Numbered from the stretch's first letter, positions 10,269 to 22,066 are shown. The stretch is DNA of 64,000 bases from Alphaproteobacteria bacterium (GCA_028285305.1 JANQPV010000049.1:1-64000), one strand, 5' to 3'. Notes: generated by a model from the letters alone, not told the origin. A program made the numbers and translations.

Positions 10269-10763
10269 CTAGTTCAGCTGGCTTGGCAGGCTGGAAATGC
10301 TTTGGTCGACGAGGGATTCGGCCGCGCTGCCGTCCATTGAGTCTTCGATGACCCGGCGCGCCGCGCCCACGGCAGTGTCTGCAGAAATTCGGCGCACGTC
10401 CTGAACGGCCTGAACTTCTGCTTGCGCAATCTTTTGCTCTGTCAGGCGCGTGCGGCGCTCGATTTGCTCTTTGAACGACGCTTCCGCTTCCGCCTTCATG
10501 CGCTCGGCTTCTTCTTTGGCGTGCTCAACAATTTCTTCGGCTTCTTTCTCGGCTTCTTGTTGCTTGCGCTGATAATTGGCCAAGAGCGCTTGCGCCTCTT
10601 CACGCAAACGAGCGGCCTCGTCCAGCTCTGCACTAATGGCCGCAGCTCGCGCGTCCAATGCATCCAGTACACGTTTGGGAGCTCCCAAGTACACAACGAG
10701 GCCAAGAAAGGCGACGAGTGATACCGCTACCCAGAAAGTCGGATCGCTTATGAGGCCTTGCAT
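10269..10763 (-). CDS. atpF: ATP synthase F0 subunit b
   Basis: A 164-residue peripheral stalk subunit. One N-terminal membrane helix (residues 6-25, DPTFWVAVSLVAFLGLVVYLG) is followed by a long charged coiled coil rich in Ala, Glu and Lys, which links F0 to the F1 head through subunit delta. It is the last gene of atpI-atpB-atpE-atpX-atpF, 15 bases after the b' gene. In alphaproteobacteria the b gene is usually the second of the two paralogues, and I assigned names by that order. The F1 genes are not in this window, as is normal for the split arrangement. Confidence 0.93.
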   Translation of the reverse strand: MQGLISDPTFWVAVSLVAFLGLVVYLGAPKRVLDALDARAAAISAELDEAARLREEAQALLANYQRKQQEAEKEAEEIVEHAKEEAERMKAEAEASFKEQIERRTRLTEQKIAQAEVQAVQDVRRISADTAVGAARRVIEDSMDGSAAESLVDQSISSLPSQLN

Positions 10764-10778
10764 TTCGTTTCTTCTTTC

Positions 10779-11276
10779 CTAGGCGTGACCAGACTGTGCC
10801 AGTTCAGCTTCTACGGCGCTCGACACCTGCGACGCAGACGCTGATGTGCCAATCAAATGCGACACCAGTTCCGTTGCCGCTTCGCTGGCCACATCTTTGA
10901 CATTGCTCAGCGCCTGATCCTTCATTGCCGCGATCCGTTGTTCCGCCTCTTGAAGTTGGGCATTAAACTTGGCATCGGCTTCAGCGCGCATCTCATCCAT
11001 TTCGGCTTTGAGTTTTTCCCGAGTATCGTTCGCGATCGCCATCGCCCGGCTGCGCGCTTGGGCGAGCGCTTCTTCGTAATCCGCAAGCGCCTGCTCAGCC
11101 TGTTGTTGCAGTTGATTGGCTTTTTCCAGATCATCTGCAATACGGTCGCGCCGTTCCTCAATGATGCCGCCGACACGTGGCAAGGCCACCCGCGCCATCA
11201 CGATATACAAAAACAAGAACGTAAGTGCGAGCCACACGAGCTGTGGAACGAACCACTGGGAATCGAGCTGAGGCAT
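10779..11276 (-). CDS. atpX: ATP synthase F0 subunit b' (second b-type stalk subunit)
   Basis: A 165-residue b' subunit found in alphaproteobacteria and photosynthetic bacteria, which forms a b/b' heterodimeric stalk. It starts MPQLDSQWFVPQLVWLALTFLFLYIVMARVALPRVG, with the membrane helix at residues 8-30, then IIEERRDRIADDLEKA and an alanine- and glutamine-rich coiled coil. It lies between atpE and atpF. The 95-base gap to atpE is the largest in this operon and could hold a processing site. Confidence 0.93.
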   Translation of the reverse strand: MPQLDSQWFVPQLVWLALTFLFLYIVMARVALPRVGGIIEERRDRIADDLEKANQLQQQAEQALADYEEALAQARSRAMAIANDTREKLKAEMDEMRAEADAKFNAQLQEAEQRIAAMKDQALSNVKDVASEAATELVSHLIGTSASASQVSSAVEAELAQSGHA

Positions 11277-11371
11277 GTGAATGGTGCTCCCGTCATCGGG
11301 ACGCCGGTCTTCCAGTATTGCGAGAAGAAATCGTTCTCGCTCAAGTCAAAGCAGCGCCCGGCGCGTTCAGA

Positions 11372-11599
11372 CTATACGGCAAACAACAAAAGCAATGCGA
11401 TCACGAGGCCGAACAGACCGGTCGCTTCCGCAAGGGCAAATCCCAAGAGCACGTTTCCGAATTGGCCTGGAGCCGCCGACGGATTACGAAGCGCGCCTTG
11501 AAGATAGTTTCCGAAGATCGTTCCGATCCCGGCTCCGGCCCCAGCAAGCGCAATACATGCTATTCCGGCTCCAATATATTTTGCAGCTTCTGCTTCCAT
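11372..11599 (-). CDS. atpE: ATP synthase F0 subunit c
   Basis: A 75-residue proteolipid that forms the rotor ring. Two membrane helices flank the polar loop [10 protein letters not shown] (residues 37-46). The proton-binding carboxylate is Glu58 in [12 protein letters not shown]. The first helix contains the glycine-rich packing motif [10 protein letters not shown]. Sequence and length match alphaproteobacterial c subunits. The ATG is preceded by AGGAGAACC, a strong SD that fits the high expression needed for a multi-copy ring. Confidence 0.97.
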   Translation of the reverse strand: MEAEAAKYIGAGIACIALAGAGAGIGTIFGNYLQGALRNPSAAPGQFGNVLLGFALAEATGLFGLVIALLLLFAV

Positions 11600-11645
11600 T
11601 TTGGTTCTCCTATTTCCTTAAAATCGCTGAACTGAAGATCAAATA

Positions 11646-12410
11646 TTAGTGTGAGTGCATATGAAGGGCATCGTTCAAATAGATGCAGGTCAATATGGCG
11701 AACACATAGGCCTGGAGGAAAGCGACAAGGAACTCCAGTCCCGTCAGGCCCACCATGAAGACGAGGGGAGCAACGCCCCAAATACCCATCAGTCCCACGA
11801 AAGAGGCAAAGACCTTAAGCATCGTGTGACCGGCCAACATGTTCGCGAACAGCCGGACCGATAGACTAATCGGCCGAGTCAAATACGAAATCACTTCAAT
11901 GGGAAAGAGCACCGGTACGAGCGCGACCGGTAATCCGGACGGCACGAAAAAGCCAATGAAACCGAGTCCGTGCTTGATGAAACCAAGCAGAGTAACACCG
12001 ATGAAGATAAAGAGGGCCATAGCAAACGTGACGATGATGTGGCTCGTCACCGTAAACGACCAGGGAATCATGCCGAGCATGTTTGCAAACAGCACGAACA
12101 TGAACAAAGAAAAGATGAAGGGAAAATATCCCATTCCGTCTTTGCCCACATTATCTCTGACCATATTGGCGATGAACTCGTAGCTCATCTCCGCCAGAGA
12201 CTGGAGCCGACTTGGGATCAGGGCCCGGCGGCTGGTGCTTAGCAACATAAAAGCGCAGATAGTCACTACAACGATAACCATCCACAGGGAAGCATTCGTA
12301 AAAGAGGCGTCGACCGGCCCCAATTGAATGTCAACGAGGCTCTTCACCTCGAATTGGTGCATGGGGTCGATACCCTTGGACCCGTGTCCGTCTGCTCCCT
12401 CGCTCGCCAC
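11646..12410 (-). CDS. atpB: ATP synthase F0 subunit a
   Basis: A 254-residue membrane subunit that forms the proton half-channels against the c ring. The essential arginine is Arg186 in [16 protein letters not shown]. The [12 protein letters not shown] and [14 protein letters not shown] segments and the histidine-rich C-terminus (DALHMHSH) fit alphaproteobacterial AtpB. The first 18 residues are a polar extension; Met17 is a possible alternative start. It lies 46 bases upstream of atpE and 31 bases downstream of atpI. Confidence 0.97.
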   Translation of the reverse strand: MASEGADGHGSKGIDPMHQFEVKSLVDIQLGPVDASFTNASLWMVIVVVTICAFMLLSTSRRALIPSRLQSLAEMSYEFIANMVRDNVGKDGMGYFPFIFSLFMFVLFANMLGMIPWSFTVTSHIIVTFAMALFIFIGVTLLGFIKHGLGFIGFFVPSGLPVALVPVLFPIEVISYLTRPISLSVRLFANMLAGHTMLKVFASFVGLMGIWGVAPLVFMVGLTGLEFLVAFLQAYVFAILTCIYLNDALHMHSH

Positions 12411-12441
12411 TTCGTTTTCCTATATTTGATACGTCTTCAAA

Positions 12442-12789
12442 TCAATTGTCGTCTGATGGAGGTTGGATCGCTTGGCCCGTTCTATACACATTCAACACGC
12501 CAGCCGCCATGCCGAGAAAAAAGAAGATAATGAAAAACACCGGGGAGGTGCCAAAGACCCAATCGATACCCCAGCCCAAGGCGACCCCGACCACAAGCGC
12601 CGCAATAAGGTCGGTTGCGATCCGAAGTCCAAGACCGAGCGAACCTGCGCCCCCTCTTTTTGGTGACTCCCCATCTTCTGACTGTGTCCGCTTCTTATCC
12701 AGCCGCCGCCTCAGATCCTCAAGGTCTGAAGGGTCATTGAATGTAGTCTCGATCCCTGCCGAAGGGTGTATCCGTTTCATGCCGGTCAT
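12442..12789 (-). CDS. atpI: ATP synthase accessory protein AtpI
   Basis: A 115-residue protein with a charged N-terminal region (DPSDLEDLRRRLDKKR) and two membrane helices (about residues 52-72 and 79-100, LIAALVVGVALGWGIDWVFG and FFIIFFFLGMAAGVLNVYR). This matches the AtpI/AtpQ-type proteins that lead F0 operons and help assemble the c ring or bring in magnesium. I chose the ATG at 12789; a TTG at 12807 would add six residues. It is the first gene of the F0 operon, about 115 bases after smc on the same strand. Confidence 0.88.
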   Translation of the reverse strand: MTGMKRIHPSAGIETTFNDPSDLEDLRRRLDKKRTQSEDGESPKRGGAGSLGLGLRIATDLIAALVVGVALGWGIDWVFGTSPVFFIIFFFLGMAAGVLNVYRTGQAIQPPSDDN

Positions 12790-12923
12790 CGTTGGATATC
12801 CAATCAATCCCCGGTCCCAAATTCGCGCGGAGCGTAGTCATACCCCTGAAAGGTGTCAAGCAACATCGGGTCGCATAAGCTCTTGAAATCTTTGACTTAC
12901 TGTCTTGGTGCGGCGCAATGACG

Positions 12924-15900
12924 CTAGCTTGCCTCGCGCATCTGCTCCGCTTCGGAAAGGTCCACTGAGACCAGCTGACTGACCCCACGCTCGGCCATGG
13001 TCACGCCGTAGAGACGATCCATGTTCGCCATGCTCAGCGCGTTGTGGGTAATCACAAAGAAACGTGTGTCGGTGATCTTTTTCATTTCGTGAAGCAGGTT
13101 GCAAAACCGCTCCACGTTCGAATCGTCGAGCGGCGCGTCCACCTCGTCTAAGAAGCAGACAGGTGCAGGGTTTGAAACGAACACTGCAAGGATCAGCGCC
13201 ATCGCCGTGAGGGCTTGCTCACCCCCCGACATCAGCGACAGGTTTTGCAGTTTCTTGCCCGGCGGACGCGCGAAGATGTCCAGGCCAGCAGACAGAGGGT
13301 CGTCCGACTCCGTCAATTCCAGTTTGGCGCTGCCGCCGGCAAAGAGCACTTCAAACAGCCGCGTGAATTGTTCATTCACGTCATTAAAGGCCGACAATAT
13401 GCGCTCGCGACCCTCCGAGTTTAGAGTATTGATTCCTTTTCTTAGTTTTGCGATCGCCTCTTCTAGATCTGATCGTTCCCCACCGATTTCCTCGAGCTTG
13501 TCAACGAGTTCAGCAGATTCCTGTTCCGCGCGAAGGTTCACCGCGCCCATATTTTCCCGTTCGCGCTTCAACCTTTCCAGCTTGTTCTCGATTTCCTTCA
13601 GTGGCGGAAGAGGTTTGTCCCCGTGTTCGCTGTGTTGCAAAAGGTCTTCCGGCGGAACATTGAGCGCATCTTGGATCTGGTGGACGAGTTCATCCCGCCG
13701 TTGCAAATTGCTCTGAAGCTGCGTTTCCGTTCGGACTAGGTTTTCACGCGCTTCGGCGAGAGTTTCTTGGGTTTCTTTGACGGCGCGATCGCACGCGCGC
13801 AGCTTGGCTTCGGCTTCTGCCAGACCATCGGCCGCCGCCTGGCGTTTTTGCTCCGCCTCCTTGACCGCCTCAATCAATTTGACCCGTTTGCCTTCCAATT
13901 GGAGCGGAACTTCTTCAGCGGCCTTGAGTTCCCATGCGGCTTTGCTCTTGCGCTCGTTCAATCGTTCAATCTGCGCTTCCGCGTTGGTCGTCCGTGTTTG
14001 CCACTGTTGGCGCTCTGAAGCGATGGCGTTCAAGCGCTCGGTGCGGACCGCGGCCTCACGATTAAGCGCCTGAAGGTCTGCATTAGATTCGGACAAGGCC
14101 GCGCGCGCCTCCGCCACGATTGTACGTTGCTCAACGATTTCGCCGGCGTGATCTTCGCCTACTTCCAACTCAGCCAGTTCTTGTTGCTGGGAGCTCATTT
14201 GGTCGTTGAGCTCGGAAAGCGAGCGCAGCATCCGTGTTTCAGCTTCTTGCAATGCCGCCAGTTTGGATTGCCGCTCTGCGTTTTGACGATTGAACGCCAC
14301 CAAAGCCTCTTGAGCTTCCGTGCGCGCCGCTTCTGTTTGGTGGCGCAGACGGCGGATCGACTCAGCTGCTTGAGACGCGTCGCTCGCGCGTTGTTCCGCC
14401 CCCTTAAAGACTTGTTCCGCTTGCTGATGGGTTTCTTTCGCGGCCTCAATCTCGCTATCCAGTTCGCGAAGACGATTGCGCTGTGCCAAGCGGCGCGCCG
14501 CAGGCGTGTCGGCTTCGGCGGACGCGCTGAAACCGTCCCAGCGCCACAAATCGCCTTCTTTAGAAACCAGGCGTTGGCCGGCACGCAAAGCACGCCGCAT
14601 CGCCGCGCCCTGGTGGCGGTCGACCACTCCAATCTGTGAAAGGCGGCGCGCAAGTTGAACCGGGCCGGTCACAAAGCGGGACAAAGGTTCCGCGCCCATA
14701 GGAAGCGCCTGGTCGAGGACGTCCGCCACATGTTCCCAATGAACCGGCGCGGCTTCATCTGTCGGGGCGTTGAGGTCCTCCCCGAGAGCGGCCGCTAAGG
14801 CGACCTCATAGCCGGGCTCCACCCGCACCGCATCAATGACGGGCGGCCAGAGCCCTCCGGCGTCGACATTGAGCACGCCCGACAACGCCTTTGCCTCCGC
14901 CTTGAGTTTATTGAGATGCTTCTCCGCCTCTTGAAGAGGCGCCCGGAGGTCATCCGCTTGGGTCCATGACCGGCTGCGCTCTCTATCCGCATTGGCGAGC
15001 CGCTCCAAGACAAGCTGGTACTCGCGCTCGGCCGAATCGATCCGCTTTTCAAGATCTTGTTTTTCCGTGTCCTTGTCATCGGAAAGCGCCAAGGCTTGCA
15101 GCTCGCGCCGTGCGTCGGTGAGTTCGCCGGAGAGTTTTTCCTTTTGGGCGTTTGCTTGGCTGATCGCCGCTCGCAAGGCTTCCATTTTTGCATGCCGCTG
15201 GGCCGCCAACCCGGAAAGTTCATCCAGTTTGCGCTCCGCGTCTGCCAGGCCCTTTGAGCAGGCGTCGACGGCCTTTTTGGCGCTCTCGACACGGCTCGTT
15301 TCATCGCTGCGTTCTTGTTCGAGCGTGGTCTTTTCTTGGTCCAGTGCCTCCAAAGCGGCGCTGGCATCCCGCCGCATCGCCTGTTCGCGGCGAACGTCGG
15401 CAGAGATTTGCTCCAGAGTTGTGGTAAGGGCGGCCGCCTGATCCTTTGCAAGCTGCGCGTCCTTATCGATCGTGTCCTTTTCAATATTCAAGCGCTGGAC
15501 GGCGGCTGCAGCAGCAGCTTCGGCCTGGCGAAGGGGAGGAACGGTTTCGGCGGCTTCGGATTGTGCGGTCGAGGCCTGAGCGGCGGCCTGCGTGTAGGTC
15601 TCAACTTCGCTCTTTATGCGGACCAAAGTCTCTTCCGCCTCTTTGAGGCTATCTCGGGCTTGGCTCCACTTGAGATGTAGAACAAGAGCTTCCGCAGACC
15701 GGATACGGCCGGCGAGATTCTTGTAGCGGGTCGCTTGCCGGGCCTGCCGTTTCAAGCTGTGAAGCTGGTCCTCCAACTGCTGTTGGACGTCTTCCAGCCG
15801 CTGAAGGTTGGTTTCCGCGGCCCTGAGACGCAGTTCCGCTTCATGCCGTCTCGAGTGGAGCCCGGTGATCCCGGCTGCTTCTTCTAGAATCTTGCGGCGG

Positions 15901-16376
15901 TTTTCGGGTTTGGCGTTGATCAGTTCCGAAACTTGGCCTTGCCGAACCAAAGCAGGAGAATTGGCGCCGGTTCCCGCGTCCGCAAACAAGAGTTGTACAT
16001 CCCGCGCTCTGACGTCCCGTCCGTTAATTCTGTAGGCGGAACCAGCCTCGCGCTCAATACGGCGCGTCACTTCGAGGACATCGCTATCGTTGAAAGCTGC
16101 CGGCGCCTTGCGGCTGCTGTTATCGAGGGTCAAATGGACTTCGGCCATATTCCGCGCGGGCCGCGCAGACGTCCCCGAGAAGATGACGTCGTCCATCCCG
16201 GAGCCGCGCAAGGCTTTGGCTGACGTGGCCCCCATGACCCAGCGCAGGGACTCCAAAACATTTGATTTACCGCATCCATTGGGGCCGACAATTCCTGTCA
16301 GACCGGGCTCGACCCTCAACTCTGTTGTATCAACAAACGATTTGAAGCCGGAAATACGAAGCCGCTCTATGCGCAC
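12924..16376 (-). CDS. smc: Chromosome segregation ATPase SMC
   Basis: A 1150-residue SMC protein that compacts and segregates the chromosome as a dimer with ScpA/ScpB. The Walker A GPNGCGKSN is at residues 31-39. Long coiled coils (about 165-500 and 650-1000) flank a hinge around residues 510-600 (GGLWPPVIDAVRVEPG). The C-terminal signature LMSGGEQALTAMALIL and Walker B VCFLDEVDAPLDD complete the ATPase head. The start is GTG at 16376. The mutY / DUF721 / DsbA-like / smc order is one I recall from many alphaproteobacteria. No scpA or scpB lies in the window. Confidence 0.97.
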   Translation of the reverse strand: MRIERLRISGFKSFVDTTELRVEPGLTGIVGPNGCGKSNVLESLRWVMGATSAKALRGSGMDDVIFSGTSARPARNMAEVHLTLDNSSRKAPAAFNDSDVLEVTRRIEREAGSAYRINGRDVRARDVQLLFADAGTGANSPALVRQGQVSELINAKPENRRKILEEAAGITGLHSRRHEAELRLRAAETNLQRLEDVQQQLEDQLHSLKRQARQATRYKNLAGRIRSAEALVLHLKWSQARDSLKEAEETLVRIKSEVETYTQAAAQASTAQSEAAETVPPLRQAEAAAAAAVQRLNIEKDTIDKDAQLAKDQAAALTTTLEQISADVRREQAMRRDASAALEALDQEKTTLEQERSDETSRVESAKKAVDACSKGLADAERKLDELSGLAAQRHAKMEALRAAISQANAQKEKLSGELTDARRELQALALSDDKDTEKQDLEKRIDSAEREYQLVLERLANADRERSRSWTQADDLRAPLQEAEKHLNKLKAEAKALSGVLNVDAGGLWPPVIDAVRVEPGYEVALAAALGEDLNAPTDEAAPVHWEHVADVLDQALPMGAEPLSRFVTGPVQLARRLSQIGVVDRHQGAAMRRALRAGQRLVSKEGDLWRWDGFSASAEADTPAARRLAQRNRLRELDSEIEAAKETHQQAEQVFKGAEQRASDASQAAESIRRLRHQTEAARTEAQEALVAFNRQNAERQSKLAALQEAETRMLRSLSELNDQMSSQQQELAELEVGEDHAGEIVEQRTIVAEARAALSESNADLQALNREAAVRTERLNAIASERQQWQTRTTNAEAQIERLNERKSKAAWELKAAEEVPLQLEGKRVKLIEAVKEAEQKRQAAADGLAEAEAKLRACDRAVKETQETLAEARENLVRTETQLQSNLQRRDELVHQIQDALNVPPEDLLQHSEHGDKPLPPLKEIENKLERLKRERENMGAVNLRAEQESAELVDKLEEIGGERSDLEEAIAKLRKGINTLNSEGRERILSAFNDVNEQFTRLFEVLFAGGSAKLELTESDDPLSAGLDIFARPPGKKLQNLSLMSGGEQALTAMALILAVFVSNPAPVCFLDEVDAPLDDSNVERFCNLLHEMKKITDTRFFVITHNALSMANMDRLYGVTMAERGVSQLVSVDLSEAEQMREAS

Positions 16377-16478
16377 CTAAAACTTCTCTCTGGTGGTTAG
16401 CTGGCCCGAATGCCAGGACGAGAGACCTTAGCAAGATTCGCGGTTTCGTTCTCAATGGCTTTCTAGGCTGCATCAAGC

Positions 16479-17180
16479 CTAGTTTACTGCGAGCAGCTCG
16501 TCCAACACCTTCTGGAAATCACTGAAGCTCATGTTGGGGTATTTTTTTCCGTTGATCACGAACGACGGTGTGCCGGTGATGCCGTACTCTTTGTAAGCAA
16601 AGTCGGCAACGCCCTCAATTCGATCAATTTCAGCTTGGTTTTTGAGACAAGTCTGGAACGCATCCACCGAGAGTCCGGCTGTTGTGGCGATGGCTTCCAA
16701 TTCAGGATAGGCGTCCGGGGCGAAGGCCCAATTTGCCTGTCGGCGGAACAAGACGTCAATGACGCCAAAATACTTATCCTCCGGGACGCATCTGGCGAGA
16801 AGAAACCCAGCAAACGCTCGATCTCTTGGCGGGGTTGGAATCTCCCTCAAGATAAAGCGGATCTTGTTCGTATCGATATACTCTTCTTTGAGTTGCTTAT
16901 ACGTCGATTTGTGAAAGTCCGCACAAACGCCGCAGGTCACGGACGCATATTCGATAACAGTCACGGCCGCATCTGGATTGCCCAAAGCCCGGTCGGTTTC
17001 GATCTCGTAGGGGTTCGCCGCCACAGGTGCGGTTTCGCTAACGGCGGCCGGCTTTGAACTTTGCGCGCTTGATGCCACAACCGAAGCGTTGCTGTCCGAG
17101 GCGCCCGAAAAGGCTCCGAACAGAGCAACTGCATGAACGGTGAGGATTGCAACTGCATTTACAAGAGGCGGCCAGCTCAT
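16479..17180 (-). CDS. DsbA-family thiol:disulfide oxidoreductase, secreted
   Basis: A 233-residue thioredoxin-fold protein (DSBA/Thioredoxin_4 type). An N-terminal hydrophobic segment (residues 8-26) exports it, followed by a Ser/Ala-rich linker and the fold from about residue 60. The active site is CGVC in YASVTCGVCADFHKS, and the cis-Pro loop is GITGTPSFVINGKKY. It probably forms or isomerises disulfides in the periplasm. A further cysteine pair (LLARC..., FQTCLKN) sits in the helical insert. AGGA lies 9 bases before the ATG. It sits between smc and the DUF721 gene on the same strand. Confidence 0.9.
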   Translation of the reverse strand: MSWPPLVNAVAILTVHAVALFGAFSGASDSNASVVASSAQSSKPAAVSETAPVAANPYEIETDRALGNPDAAVTVIEYASVTCGVCADFHKSTYKQLKEEYIDTNKIRFILREIPTPPRDRAFAGFLLARCVPEDKYFGVIDVLFRRQANWAFAPDAYPELEAIATTAGLSVDAFQTCLKNQAEIDRIEGVADFAYKEYGITGTPSFVINGKKYPNMSFSDFQKVLDELLAVN

Positions 17181-17290
17181 AACGGTGTTCCTGTCAGTCG
17201 AAGATCGGCGATAAATTCTAAATGCCCACCTTGAACCAAATTTGCAAGTCGCTCGGAAACGGTGTCTTCTGTCGCGCTACAGGGCGCAAC

Positions 17291-17833
17291 CTATTTCTCA
17301 GACAGATGTTGACGAATTCTCTCTAAGTGTTTCCGGAGTTGGGGGTTTTTGACATCGGAAACAGGCGAAGAGGATTGGCCACCCGGTGGCTGCGGTGTGG
17401 CCGCCGGCGTACTCCAGAGAGAGCCCCCTTCTGGCGCGGAGCGAGGCAACGGGGCTTGGACGATTTTGATGTCCGTCACCGCGTCATACCCGTAGTGCCG
17501 ATTGATGCGAGACAGAATTTCGGGAATGTGATGCTGAACTTGCACCGCCAAAGGTCCGGGCACGCGAATGCGCAAGACGTTTGTCCCGCTTTTCGAGGAT
17601 GAAAGCCGCTCGGGAAAGACGTGATCGGCAAATTCCGGTCCGACAATCTCCCGCCAATTTTCCACAATATATCCGGTTGCGAATCCGAACCTTTTGTTGA
17701 TGGATGTTGCGACGGATCTCAGATGGCGTCCGACGACGGACGGACCAGCCGCCCGCTTTCGGGTTTCAGTTTCAAGTGTCTCAGGAACATTGCGCAGTCG
17801 CTGGGAAAGGAGGTGTTCGGATTTATGGGCCAT
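17291..17833 (-). CDS. DUF721 (DciA-like) protein
   Basis: A 180-residue protein with a DUF721 domain at about residues 30-115 (SINKRFGFATGYIVENWREIVGPEF..., LRIRVPGPLAVQVQHHIPEILSRINRHYGY) and a Pro/Ser/Gln-rich tail ending RKHLERIRQHLSEK. DUF721 proteins include DciA, which loads the replicative helicase DnaB; the alphaproteobacterial homologues are usually unnamed. I chose ATG 17833 over an in-frame TTG at 17839. A perfect TTGACA lies so close upstream that the transcript may be leaderless (see the promoter entry). It is divergent from mutY. Confidence 0.85.
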   Translation of the reverse strand: MAHKSEHLLSQRLRNVPETLETETRKRAAGPSVVGRHLRSVATSINKRFGFATGYIVENWREIVGPEFADHVFPERLSSSKSGTNVLRIRVPGPLAVQVQHHIPEILSRINRHYGYDAVTDIKIVQAPLPRSAPEGGSLWSTPAATPQPPGGQSSSPVSDVKNPQLRKHLERIRQHLSEK

Positions 17834-17838
17834 AGACA

Positions 17839-17867
17839 AATAGTGAGAGGGCGGATTGAATTGTCAA
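17839..17867 (-). promoter_or_regulatory. Candidate promoter of the DUF721 gene, possibly giving a leaderless mRNA
   Basis: On the minus strand a perfect -35 TTGACA (17862-17867) is followed, after 16-17 bases, by a poor -10 (CACTAT or ACTATT, 17839-17845). Transcription would then begin at about 17832-17834, on the ATG at 17833. No SD precedes that ATG, consistent with leaderless translation. The -10 matches consensus in only three positions, so confidence is limited. Confidence 0.4.
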
Positions 17868-17891
17868 GTCCTAGTCCTTAAGACCCGCTCC

Positions 17892-20149
<2,258 letters not shown>

Positions 20150-20187
20150 TGAATACAAAAAAGACCGGAATGAGTGGCTTTTTGGAC

Positions 20188-20832
20188 TCAAACCGTTAAC
20201 GGCTGAGACGCAAGGAGCTTTCCCGCTGAAACCAACTCGGCGATGGGTTTGAAAGATCGCCGATGGTGACGGCTCACGCCGTTGCCCTCAAGGGCATCCC
20301 GGTGCTGTTTGGTTCCGTAGCCCTTGTTCTGGCGCCAATGGTATTGGGGCATCTGGGCATCCAGCTCTTCCATCATTCGGTCCCGGGTCACCTTTGCAAT
20401 GATGGACGCCGCCGCAATGGAGACGCTTTTGCCATCTCCCTTGATCACAGTCTCGCACGCGCAGGCAAGCGGCGGGCGCTGGGAGCCGTCGATCAACGCC
20501 AAGCCCGGCGGTTCCGTCAGCTCATTCACGGCCCTGTCCATGGCCAAAAACGTGGCGCGCAGAATGTTGAGCTCGTCGATTTCCGCAACGTCCGCAATTC
20601 CGACGCCTACATCTGCGCACTGAGTAATGATCTCGAAAAGCCGATTGCGTTTCGCTTCACTTAGCTTCTTGGAGTCGTTAAGGCCGTCTGGAATACAAGC
20701 CGGGTCAAGGATCACCGCCGCCGCCACGACGGGACCCGCCCAAGGGCCTCTCCCGGCTTCATCGACACCGGCAATGAAGCTGTGTCGTTCTGCAAACTCG
20801 GACTCGATTTCGTAGGTGGGACGGCTGACCAT
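20188..20832 (-). CDS. rnhB: Ribonuclease HII
   Basis: A 214-residue RNase H2 that cuts at ribonucleotides embedded in DNA. The catalytic Asp-Glu pair is in FIAGVDEAGRGPWAGPV (residues 18-34). Further signatures are GLNDSKKLSEAKR, the second acidic site in LALIDGSQRP, and SIAAASIIAKVTRDRMM. Length is standard. It lies directly upstream of ccrM on the same strand, but a separate ccrM promoter appears to lie in the 95-base gap. No SD is obvious before the ATG. Confidence 0.96.
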   Translation of the reverse strand: MVSRPTYEIESEFAERHSFIAGVDEAGRGPWAGPVVAAAVILDPACIPDGLNDSKKLSEAKRNRLFEIITQCADVGVGIADVAEIDELNILRATFLAMDRAVNELTEPPGLALIDGSQRPPLACACETVIKGDGKSVSIAAASIIAKVTRDRMMEELDAQMPQYHWRQNKGYGTKQHRDALEGNGVSRHHRRSFKPIAELVSAGKLLASQPLTV

Positions 20833-20874
20833 CCCGGCACACTAACGGATTCGCCTTCCCGAGAAATGGAAATA

Positions 20875-21981
20875 TCAAAGCAACTCTAACTGTTGCCCGG
20901 GAAGGGCAGGCCGCCGAAAGAGCGACGTGTCTAGGGTGTTTTCCGGTTTGTTGAGCCGCAAACGCTTAGCCGCCTTGTGAAAGCGTTTGGCGATCAAGTC
21001 CGCGAATACGCCGCGTCCCCGCTGGCGCACAAACCACTCGGATTCGTAGGTCCGGCCTTGCCTCATGTCCTTCACCAGCCTGATAATGCGGTCGGCCCGA
21101 TCCGGGATGCGTTCCCGTGCCCATTCTTCGAAAAGCTGACAAATCTCCAACGGCAACCGCAGCATGACGTAGCCCGCCGATTGCGCCCCCGCCTGTTTTG
21201 CGCGTTTGAGGATGGCCTCGATCTCCGGATCGTTCAAACCCGGGATAACAGGCGCCACCATGACTGTCATGGGGATGCCAGCCTTTGACAATTGCTCGAT
21301 GGCGTCAAGTCTCTTGGCTGGCGTCGCCGCCCGCGGTTCCATGGCCCGCGCCAATCGGGCATCGAGTGTTGTCACCGAAATTCCCACCCGGGTGAGATTC
21401 TTCCGCGCCATGTCCGCCAGGATATCGATGTCTCGTGTGATCAAATGGGACTTCGTCACGATCGTAACCGGGTGGTTGCACCCCTGCAGAATTTCCAAGA
21501 CTTTGCGGGTAATGCGAAAGTGCTTCTCGATCGGTTGGTAGGGATCTGTGTTGGTCCCCATGGCAATCACGCTGGGCCGGTATTTGGCGGACGATAATTC
21601 TGTTCGCAGAAGGTCCGGAGCGCTCGGCTTGGCAAAGAGCTTACTTTCAAAATCGATCCCTGGCGACAAGTTCATGAACGCGTGCGTGGGCCGCGCATAG
21701 CAATACGAACAGCCATGTTCACAACCGCGATACGGATTGATGGACTGCGAGAACGAAATGTCTGGTGAAGTGTTTGTTGTAATGATCCTTTTGGGCGTCT
21801 CCAACGTCACTTCGGTCTTGACGGGTTGCCCATAATGGTCCGTGGACCACCAGCCGTCATCGACCTTTGATCTTTTTTCCGTGTCGAACCGGCTTGAAAC
21901 ATTCGTTCGAGCCCCTCTGCCCGCCAAGAAGCGGTCAGTCGAGGGGGCGATTTTGAGATCGGATCTGAGTGCGATGGTCAT
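20875..21981 (-). CDS. PA0069-family radical SAM protein (SplB-like)
   Basis: A 368-residue radical SAM protein. The cluster motif is CEHGCSYCYARP (CxxxCxxC, residue 90 on), preceded by INPYRG and followed by MGTNTDPYQPIEKHFRITRKVLEIL, typical of the COG1533/PA0069 group related to spore photoproduct lyase. VTIVTKSHLITRDIDIL and the barrel end IPVIPGLNDPEIEAIL-like region (written VAPVIPGLNDPEIEAI here) support it. The substrate of this group is unknown. I chose ATG 21981; an ATG at 22011 adds 10 residues (FSFCCHNTR) that look like non-coding leader. It is divergent from the glycosyltransferase operon, 85 bases apart. Confidence 0.9.
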   Translation of the reverse strand: MTIALRSDLKIAPSTDRFLAGRGARTNVSSRFDTEKRSKVDDGWWSTDHYGQPVKTEVTLETPKRIITTNTSPDISFSQSINPYRGCEHGCSYCYARPTHAFMNLSPGIDFESKLFAKPSAPDLLRTELSSAKYRPSVIAMGTNTDPYQPIEKHFRITRKVLEILQGCNHPVTIVTKSHLITRDIDILADMARKNLTRVGISVTTLDARLARAMEPRAATPAKRLDAIEQLSKAGIPMTVMVAPVIPGLNDPEIEAILKRAKQAGAQSAGYVMLRLPLEICQLFEEWARERIPDRADRIIRLVKDMRQGRTYESEWFVRQRGRGVFADLIAKRFHKAAKRLRLNKPENTLDTSLFRRPALPGQQLELL

Positions 21982-22066
21982 GCGGGTGTTATGGCAGCAG
22001 AAGGAGAACAAATCAAGAACAAAAACGTTCCTTGATAACTTTCAAACCTTCCCCATAGTCCGGATC

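Noticed and set aside
13099-13716. Plus-strand 205-codon frame and several others inside 12924-16376
   Set aside because: All are serine- and arginine-rich reverse frames of the SMC coiled coils; no supporting signals.
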